Assembly (NCBI RefSeq): GCF_905220365.1
Contig: NC_061138.1
Span: 12,353,814 to 12,417,813 of the forward strand
Direction: 5' to 3'
DNA length: 64,000 nt
Origin: Vanessa cardui
Taxonomy: Eukaryota > Arthropoda > Insecta > Lepidoptera > Nymphalidae
This document shows positions 56,147 through 64,000 of this stretch, one piece after another. Below the pieces are notes generated by a model. That model saw nothing but the letters and a program-made list of their open reading frames with translations. It made no database searches and had not been told where the DNA came from. Position numbers and translations under genes: made by a program. Every line of letters begins with the position of its first letter. Position 1 is the first letter of the stretch.

Positions 56147-56382
56147 AAACAAATAAATATAAGATAAATATTGGACATCACATGCATTACTCTGATCCCT
56201 ATGTAAGTAGCTAAAGCATTTGTGTTATGGAAAATTAAAAGTAACGACGGTACCACAAACACCCAGACCCAAGACAACTGACAAAAATAATTAACTTTTT
56301 CTACATCGACTCGGGCGGGAATCTCGAAGTGGCGTACCCATGAATACCAGTATACATACTATTCGACCACGGAGGTCATCGA
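56147..56382 (-). mobile_element. SINE family B, B-box deleted
   Basis: CATTACTCTGATCCCTATGT, GTAACGACGGTACCACAAAC, GACTCGGGCGGGAATCTCGA and the head complement CGACCACGGAGGTCATCG. GAACCCGGGACC is deleted, as in 21045. Confidence 0.8.
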
Positions 56383-57242
56383 CACTTAGGCTTTATATCT
56401 TAGCTTCGATATTTCAATTGAAAACAAGGATAGAAATATAAAAAAAATATTCGGGACTAACTTGTTCGACACAACCTAGTACCTGTATCTTAAAAGATAA
56501 TTATTGTGTGACATTTTAAAGGTTTTATTTATTTATAGGTACTTCTATACGTAATTAAATTAAATACAGAGCTAATTATAGTACTTAAAATATATTATTA
56601 ACAAAATTTTGTTTATGAAATGAACTTCGATTCGAGTAACTAATGAAAAATGTTTTAAATCTGACCTACGAAAACAGCTGCTTTCATTCGACGAGGACAA
56701 GCAAAAAACTTCACTACCTCGTTAACTCGTTCATTCATCCATTCATTCGCAAGCTTCAAGCGAAAGAATTTTTATCACGAAAATTTCAACCTGTACTCCA
56801 ATTTAGCGCTTAAAGCGCTGCGTCCGTTATTAAATAACTCAAGAAGCGCTGAATGAATGGTTCCAGTTCATCGCTGTAATAGATGCTTGACATTGGACCT
56901 CTCAATGCAGCATTAAATTGCTTTTGTGTAATACGATTTTGATGTGTCAGTTATTACATAATATGCAATTGTACATATTATAAAAGAACCTAAATGATTC
57001 AATTTTAAAGTAATTTTATGTCCTTTTAAAATTCAATGAAATGTGTGTAGTTCGTGTGTGATTAATGCGTCGACCACTGAATTAAATTCCAATATGGTAC
57101 TTTATGATAATATCCGCCTTACTGATTTTTTCCATGGAATTCTCAATGAGGACTAGACTAGTACCGCCACAAGTGTGTTTTTTTTTAAATTCTCATAATC
57201 AAATGGAATACAATTCTAAATGATCGGAATTAATATAGTTGC
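56383..57242. other. No recognised feature
   Basis: AT-rich DNA without a convincing ORF or repeat. Confidence 0.4.
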
Positions 57243-57415
57243 GTGACGTAGTTCCAGTTTGAAGGGTGAGTGAGCCGGTGGAACAAAAGGCACAGGATAA
57301 GATCTTAGATTGGTGGAGCAATGGCGATGTAAGAAATGTTTAATATTTTTAAAGCACCATTGTCTATGGTCGAAGTTGATCACTTACCATCAGATGGCCT
57401 ATATACTCATAAAAA
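57243..57415 (+). repeat. Short dispersed repeat (family C), 5' end missing
   Basis: GTTCCAGTTTGAAGGGTGAG, TGAGCCGGTGGAAC, CATTGTCTATGGTCGAAGTT and CTTACCATCAGATGGCCTAT with an A-run at the end. Confidence 0.65.
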
Positions 57416-58638
57416 AATACATGGTTAATTCATAGCTTCAGATTTTTCAATATAAATTGTAAAAATAACTAAAAACGGTACGAATAACAATATTTCTCTC
57501 TAAAAGCTTTGGGACGATATGACAAACCAAGGGTCTTTCCAGTAATATCTCTCAATGACCCTCAGTGCAAAACTCAAGTGGTGCTTGCCAGACTTTTGGA
57601 AGTCATGACCAATTTAATTTCATAAACTTTATAAGAAAAGTTTAAGGTAAAGTGTTATAAATGGTTCGAAAGATAAGACGACAATTTGATAATCGGCGTA
57701 TTATTATTTAATTCACGCTTTGAAATAGCGCTTCAATCCTTAAGAGATTTTTGCCCATGGAACTCTCGTGTTTGTTGGTAGGACTTTATGTAAATCGATC
57801 AAAATAAAAACTAAAATACACATAATTCAAGTAAGCTTTTACAAACAAAGTCAAAGGTAATCATTGTATATTTAATGTAAAATTCGTTAAATACCCCTTC
57901 GTCGTATATTCCACGGTAATCATTGAAGGGCGAGTGAGATAGTCTAGTACAGGCATATCTCTAAACTGAAAATCAAAGAAAAACATATTTTCTAGGGCTC
58001 GTGAATGTACACTACCAACTTTCCAACTTCAGTCTCCCCCTGATAATTTTGTTGATAGAAAAAGCCAATAAATACTACCTCAATACAAACTAATCAGTAG
58101 ACCAATGAGACTTTTCAGAGACCATATCGTCATATAATGATCGTACTATACTTAAGGAATATCCCAAACAATAAAAACGTAGGCATTGCTTTTAGTTTGA
58201 CTTGAATGTGATTGAAGGATCCATGGCATTTGAATAATAAATTCTTATCCAAATATTTTGATATTATTCTTCATTCAGCATCCGTAGATTGTAATCCAGA
58301 GCCCGACACGAGATATGCGTATAAGTGTATTTACATTTCTGTTATTATGGTAATGTGGAAGCCGTCGTATTGTTGTTCTCAAAGTATTCGCTTTGATAAC
58401 ATTTCGGTTCTTGGTTCCTTTATCTCGGGAATGTTTTTTAGATTCTTTGTCCACCTTTTACTTTTTTGCCTTTCAATGTTTATTAAAAAATCTTTCGAGA
58501 TATTTGTGGTTTTACTTGATATCAAATACGTTCTAAAAACAAACGTATACATACGTTTCATACGATCATACATACGATCCAATGACATACCCGTTTTGTC
58601 CCAATATTAATTTAAAAAAAAGTAATGAGTTGTATAAC
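57416..58638. other. Mostly unrecognised; one retrotransposon stub
   Basis: A family A tail stub in reverse (about 57797-57855, ACATAATTCAAGTAAGCTTT) is present. The 132-codon ORF at 58212-58610, the longest apart from the RT, is AT-rich and hydrophobic and shows no domain; it was not called a gene. Confidence 0.4.
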
Positions 58639-58667
58639 AAAAACAAAGTCCCTCTGACTTTGTTTTT
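58639..58667. repeat. 12-bp hairpin
   Basis: AAAAACAAAGTC and GACTTTGTTTTT are exact reverse complements around a CCTCT-like loop. There is no sign that it acts as a terminator. Confidence 0.6.
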
Positions 58668-58964
58668 AATTCGTAATACATTTTCTCTAAGAATAAAATG
58701 AGGAATATTATTATGTATGTATTTTTGCTAAATGATGAGCGTGTGAAATGAAATGGAAGCCCCAAAAATTCCGTTTGACGGACGAAATTAAAGGCATATC
58801 TACAATCTGAGCTTTAAATCCAGCTTATCTAACTATACCATCGTTACTAAAACTAATAATATATGCGTCAATCCCTTTTACACTCGATCGTTCCTTTAAT
58901 GTCATGTGATTCGTGTAACGGTCAAAATTTTTCACGAAGAAACTTACTTCAGCATTAAAATATC

Positions 58965-59160
58965 GTTCTTGATTCAAAAGTACTTTTAAATGCTAATGTA
59001 ACAGGGTTAAACATACATATTACTATTCGTCAAATTATAGAATGTATCAAGAAAAACCGATGAAAAACTCAGCAGTTACTTATTTTCTGAAATCAAATAG
59101 TCACTTAAATGGATAAGCTTTGTATGTAAATCCGCTATATGAACTTTTTTAATATACATT
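58965..59160 (-). mobile_element. Non-LTR 3' end (family A), degenerate
   Basis: GATTCAAAAGTACTTTTAAA and AAAACCGATGAAAAACTCAG followed by CAGTTACTTATTTTC support an old copy. Confidence 0.4.
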
Positions 59161-60276
59161 ATTGTTTTTATCATGAGATTTATTAAAACGTCTAAAGAAA
59201 TAAAATATAAAATGACAAATTTCACAAATCACAATAAAATTTCTAACATTTCACTTATCGATTTCGTAACTAAAGTTAAGACGAAAGCTGTCTCCGTATC
59301 ATGCTCGTATCTCGAGTTACATCAACGCACCATTAGGCATGTCAGGACTTCCATTAAGTATCTCCCATATCTAAACGACTGAAAGACTGCCAGCTACGAC
59401 GTCATAACGTAACCTAAATTCGAATATCGCTGTGCTATACTGACTTTTGACCTCTTTTTCGGTTTACAAATAAAGTGCAACTTAATCATGACTAATAGGA
59501 AAGCTGATAGTGTTATTACAGGCAAAAGAGTCGTAACATTTTATGTCTCATTTATTATGTTTTATAGGATGGTTTATGCTGTATACATGACAATTTATGT
59601 CATGATCACTTAGTATTCCATTTCCCCACCAACTTTTCTGCCACACACTTGTAATTATGTATGTATTTTGACATATATATATAGATTAATACTAAATAAT
59701 CAATACGGTGAAATTGCCCTTGTTTAATAAGGCAGATGTTTGAAATTAGTAGGAATGAGATGGTCAACCGTATATTTTAAACAGAATATATACATATTAT
59801 ATTGGTCAAGGAACTATAAATACTAAAACTTTTATTTTATCAAAGTGCTAGGGATTTTATTAGTTTGCTTGAGAAAAAAAAGAAAAATGTCCAAGCGTAA
59901 GACAAATCGTTATTTATTTTCTTATTTGGGATTGTCTGTAAAATTCCATTGCCAGAATTTCAGAATAAAAATAAATTCCAGTTATGAAATGTAGTAAAGC
60001 TTCAGATGATATTACGATAGGTTTTGTAGTGGTTGACATTTTGATATGAAGTAATAAAATAAAATCTGAACGTCATACAAGGAAATAAAAACGTCCAAAT
60101 ATTAAATGCACATGAAACTGTTTTTATAACTTTTAATTTTAAGTTTGGTATATCATTGGTATTAAAAAATCCTTTGTTTTATTATTTTATCCCGATATCG
60201 ATTATGAATAAACTCCTGTGACAGATTAACTTAAGGGTGTTTTTTCCTATGTGAGATAGTATAAAGATAGTGATGT
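59161..60276. other. No recognised feature
   Basis: A 69-codon ORF (59173-59382) has no recognised domain. No repeat was recognised. Confidence 0.4.
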
Positions 60277-60563
60277 AACAACAACAACAGCCTGTAAATT
60301 TCCCACTTCCGGGACTTCCTCTCCCTTTGAGGAGACGAAACATATACCACCGCGCTGTTTCAATGCGGTTTGATGGAATACACATGTGGCAGAATTTCTA
60401 TGATTTTAGACACATGTAGGTTTCCTCACGATGTTTAACTTCACCGCCGAGCACTAGATGAATTATACATACAAATTAATCACATGGATATTAAGAGGTG
60501 CTTATCTGGGTTTGGGTTGGCAATCATCGGTTAAGATGCACGCGTTCTAACCATCTCGATTCG
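60277..60563 (-). mobile_element. SINE family A
   Basis: AACAACAACAACAGCCTGTA, CTCTCCCTTTGAGGAGACGA, TACACATGTGGCAGAATTTC and GGTTAAGATGCACGCGTTCT are present. The A-box part next to CCATCTCG is shortened. Confidence 0.8.
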
Positions 60564-61543
60564 TGATGTAAATGTTAATATTATTGTTATTAAAATCATT
60601 CCGATAATATCGATACATTCCTATCTGTAGTAATGGAATAACTTGTCTTCTCATTTTCATATTTACTCGTATTTACATTGTATAAGAGTCAGCCATTTTC
60701 TGTTTATCTTTCCCGCCAATATGGATGCAATATCGAATACGTAATAACTTCCACGACTTGCATGTAAAGAACCCAATAACATTATAAATATCGAAGCATT
60801 TATTCTGCTATTTCATATCTGTATTTGTTTTGTGTAAAATTGTTTTTTTTTTTTCAAATTAATAACGTTCTTAAAGATATATCACGCAAGGGTATACAGT
60901 TGCACAGCAAAACTCGTAGGATCATTACACACACTTAAATTTTTAGTAATCAATAATATTAATGTATCTACCTACCCTTTAGTAGCAGGACGGATCTATT
61001 GTGTTATATCTATTCTTTTAATCTAAAGCTTAGATATCTAATCGTATCGTTAAGGTTTCTCTCCTCTGTTATAAAAATATATCAAAAAAGGTTGGAATAA
61101 CCAAAGTTAGAAAAAAAACATGGTTGTACTTAATTAAAAAATAAAAAGTTATGTGAAAAAAAGAAGATACGCGTGAAATTCTGCACTTAATACAAGAGCG
61201 ATTTCTTACCAACCTCAAGGCATAGTTAGATTAGATCTTACAAAGGCTTTTTGTGTGTCACAAAGACGCTTGCAGGGCGTGTAGGGCTTTGTGCATGGCT
61301 GGATACCTAGGATACTCAGACTTTACAGGAAAACATCAATCTGTATTGCAATATACCAATTTGTAATTGACTGATTTGCTTTAATTACGACTATAACACC
61401 ATTGATGTTATGATTGACGGTGACCAATGATGTGGCTATGTGGTGGTACATAAAGACGAGCGATGATGACCACTTGACTACGTTCCATTTAAAAATATTA
61501 AATTGATATATATGTGAATATTTAGTTTATAGTTAAAGTAGAA
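60564..61543. other. No recognised feature
   Basis: Possible traces of a family C repeat near 61275-61310 (GTAGGGCTTTGTGCATGGCT) only. Confidence 0.35.
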
Positions 61544-61904
61544 TTATATCATGTATATGTTTTCATTTTGAATATAAGAATGCGATACAATAAAAAATCT
61601 TATATCACAACAAACACGCCGTGTCTTACTTGCGTACATCTTACCTGGTCTTACCTCTGTGTCACTGTGAAAGACAGTAAGATAGAATAAACAACTGCCT
61701 TCAATTTCACGAGACGGCAGCTCGGGCCAACGTGCCGACAGTAATATGCTGTTCGTTTGCAGCAGCCCACCGATGGACCAAATGTCGGTATGGACTATTT
61801 CTGGTAACAAGTGTTACAGGTCTATTTAACACGAATTTACGTTTCCATGGTGCTATATAATTTACACCGATGTTCTTAAAGAGTCTCTTCGCGATCTTAT
61901 TCAA
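61544..61904 (-). pseudogene. Unidentified - strand coding-like segment with frameshift
   Basis: Two overlapping - strand frames, 61707-61904 and 61544-61810, each look protein-like where the other does not. The first reads NYIAPWKRKFVLNRPVTLVT and PYRHLVHRWAAANEQHI, the second ends EIEGSCLFYLTVFHSDTEV, RPGKMYASKTRR. A single frameshift would join them. The local GC content is higher than around it. I do not recognise the family; a retroelement fragment or an old gene copy are both possible, and it may not be coding at all. Confidence 0.3.
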
Positions 61905-63844
61905 ACCACTTAGACCGATAAATTTATATCTGACTAGGTTTACATATAAATAAATAAATCACTTAGTGAAACCGTAAAAAACAATAATAGCCCAGGCAAC
62001 GAAAGTAACGGATGAGCTCAGTATTGCTTCATCGATTGATGACATGGTTGAGGATAACCCAACTATCATTAAAACCATTAAAAAGCGTCGTAAATAAACA
62101 AGTGAGTTTGAAAATTGGTAGAATGAACAAAAGTTTGTTGTAATAAAATTTATCTAATAAATATGAATTTTTCTGTTCACAGTCTCTACATCCATTCGTG
62201 ATCCATTTGTGCATAAAAATATAACTTTTACAAAAAAAATATTATACCTTTTTTAAAGAAAATTTAATGGTCTCCATTCCACTTTTGTAATAACAATTTT
62301 TTCAATAAATATCATAACTGAGAAGTTATTTAGCAAAAACCATAAAATTGCGCCTTTCTTTCAAGATGGCGGCGATTCCGGAGCTTCAATTGTTCAGGAC
62401 ATTTAACCCGTTCATTAATAAGCCAGAATGAACATTGTAACCAAATTTCAAAACTTTCGTATTTATTATTTTTATTTCGTGAAATTTGGCTGACTGGGCT
62501 ATAATACGAAAGTTACGTAAAACGCATTAGTTGTTTCTTTGTGAAAACGAAAGAAACAAAATATAGGTACCATTATGTAATATTAGTAAGGTTATATTGA
62601 ATTTATATTTTAAGCTCTCTGAATTTTACTCGCACGATATCCTTTTGAAACTCAACTTGTTGGAATATTTTCCAAATACGTCGTATATTGTATGAGTATT
62701 GAATATACTTGGTCATAGTTAGTTTGAAACATGTGGCGAGGCGGTTGTCGCGACAAGTTATTCATGAGAAAACATTTTAGCGATCGGATCCAGGCATTTG
62801 AAATTCAACGTATCGTTTGATTACTTTCTGCTTTGCTTGTTGTTGTTGTTGTTGTTGTTTAAATAATACGTTGCACATTTATTTGTTTAAACTTAAATTT
62901 CATGTAAAAATAAATCCATCGCTTTCATATATAAAATAGTTTGTAATATTAAACAACGATTAAAAAATATCATTATATGATAAAGTTTGAAATTATCTCT
63001 TTGAAATTCGCAAAAAAGACAATTTTTTGTTTTTCATGAATCCTCATTTAGTTGTTAAAATAGATTTTACTTTTAGATTTCATCAATACTGTTAAATAAT
63101 ATAAACTTAAAAAGGAAATTTAATATAAAAAAACGCAGAAAGATATTTTACTACTAAATTTATAAAATTACGAGGAAATCTGTTGATAACACCTCGCTTG
63201 TTATTTTACCTCCGATAAATAAGTAATTTTACAATTGGCGATATATATTACATATATATATACATATAATACTAATAGTAATACCAAAATGTACACCCGA
63301 GAGATAAGTGAACTTTAGTTTTAGTTGATTAAGAAGGGGAGTTGTTCAAATTCTGGGCTCTTGGTTTTGAAGACACTTTCTTCTTATTGGGAGCGCTCCC
63401 TTGGTCTTCACACACTCGAAGAACACGCTAGAGGATCTAATTAATTTCGAAGCGAGGCGCACTCACATTGCACACGTAAAAGTTCCATCGCAGAAGTTCG
63501 ATCCCGTATTAAGGATAAAGTTTAGTGGTTTTTACGCTTCAGCTTCACCGCAAGGAAACGTCGTAGAAATTCATGAAACGCAGAGGTTTTCTTGCAATGT
63601 ATACCTTGACAGGCACGATAAAATAAATAAATACAAATAATTATTAACACCATTAAAGTAAATAACAATTCAGGTCTGATCAACATTTGAATTTGGAATG
63701 TGTGGTTTAGATCTACGCTATTAGTACTGGACCTAATCGTAGCGGTGTTTGTTAAATCAACAACTTCGCTAAATTAATCTTGAACTAGTACGACACTTGC
63801 ACCAGTACTCAGAATCATATATTGACTTTGTATCTCATTGAAGA
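61905..63844. other. No recognised gene; (TTG)n microsatellite
   Basis: A TTGTTG array lies at 62837-62860. ORFs at 62029 (-) and 63401 (+) were not supported by a domain. No repeat family was recognised with confidence. Confidence 0.35.
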
Positions 63845-63935
63845 ATAAGAGTAACCATTGAAATTCTTGCTGGTTCCTCCGAATACATTAGAAATTGGTT
63901 TAACTTTACAAACGTGCTTATAAAAGTTTAATTAT
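63845..63935 (+). mobile_element. Non-LTR 3' end (family A), degenerate
   Basis: AAGAGTAACCATTGAAATTC, TTGCTGGTTCCTCCGAATAC and AACGTGCTTATAAAAGTTTA resemble the family A tail in order. Confidence 0.4.
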
Positions 63936-64000
63936 AAAAATACCACATACACAGGCGACCTATTCGCCTAGCAATATCATAAATAAAAACCGTTATACTG

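Noticed and set aside
58212..58610. 132-codon ORF, long for the window
   Set aside because: AT-rich, hydrophobic, low complexity, no recognisable domain, no splice or promoter context; an antisense ORF overlaps it.
1..64000. CRISPR arrays, bacterial operons, integrons, phage
   Set aside because: Intron-exon structure and eukaryotic repeats exclude a prokaryotic reading; no regularly spaced repeats were seen.

Overview
The window looks like AT-rich nuclear DNA from an insect, most probably a butterfly or moth. It has short exons with consensus splice sites in long introns, no operon-like gene packing, and a dense load of interspersed repeats of lepidopteran type: tRNA-derived SINEs with pol III A and B boxes, short Helitron-like elements ending in CTAG|T, 3' ends of non-LTR retrotransposons, and MITEs. 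The lepidopteran assignment rests on recognising these repeat types by eye, not on a search.

Only one host gene is supported. It lies on the + strand, and three consecutive exons (36279-36474, 52572-52680, 53982-54204) join in phase to encode one CUB domain with all four canonical cysteines and an unusual acidic insertion. The first intron is 16.1 kb and packed with repeats; the second is 1.3 kb and has a SINE starting 9 bp past the splice donor. The gene enters before and continues after these exons (open phase 1 at both ends), but its flanking exons could not be identified here. A 71-bp tandem duplication has copied the splice acceptor and start of the first exon.

Layout. 1-6 kb: an interrupted TIR repeat, a Helitron-like element, a 5'-truncated reverse transcriptase, and an AT-rich cruciform array. 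6.3-8.4 kb: a 2.0-kb TTAA-flanked element with matching inverted termini. 8.4-14.6 kb: scattered retrotransposon and SINE copies in otherwise featureless DNA. 14.7-17.6 kb: a 2.9-kb Helitron on the - strand with intact-looking ends and a decayed Rep pseudogene. 18.2-21.9 kb: two roughly 300-bp inverted arms 3 kb apart. 22-35 kb: SINEs, non-LTR and RTE tails, Helitron-like fragments, MITEs. 35.5-36.1 kb: a 596-bp PIF/Harbinger-like element that keeps the starts of two convergent genes, a nuclease-type ORF and a MADF-domain ORF. 36.3-54.2 kb: the CUB gene. 54-64 kb: intron or intergenic DNA with fewer recognisable repeats.

Nearly all short ORFs in the window are chance or lie in repeats. No new defence, biosynthetic or regulatory system was found. 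The most useful leads are the Helitron, the Harbinger derivative, the TTAA element, the inverted arms and the duplicated splice acceptor.
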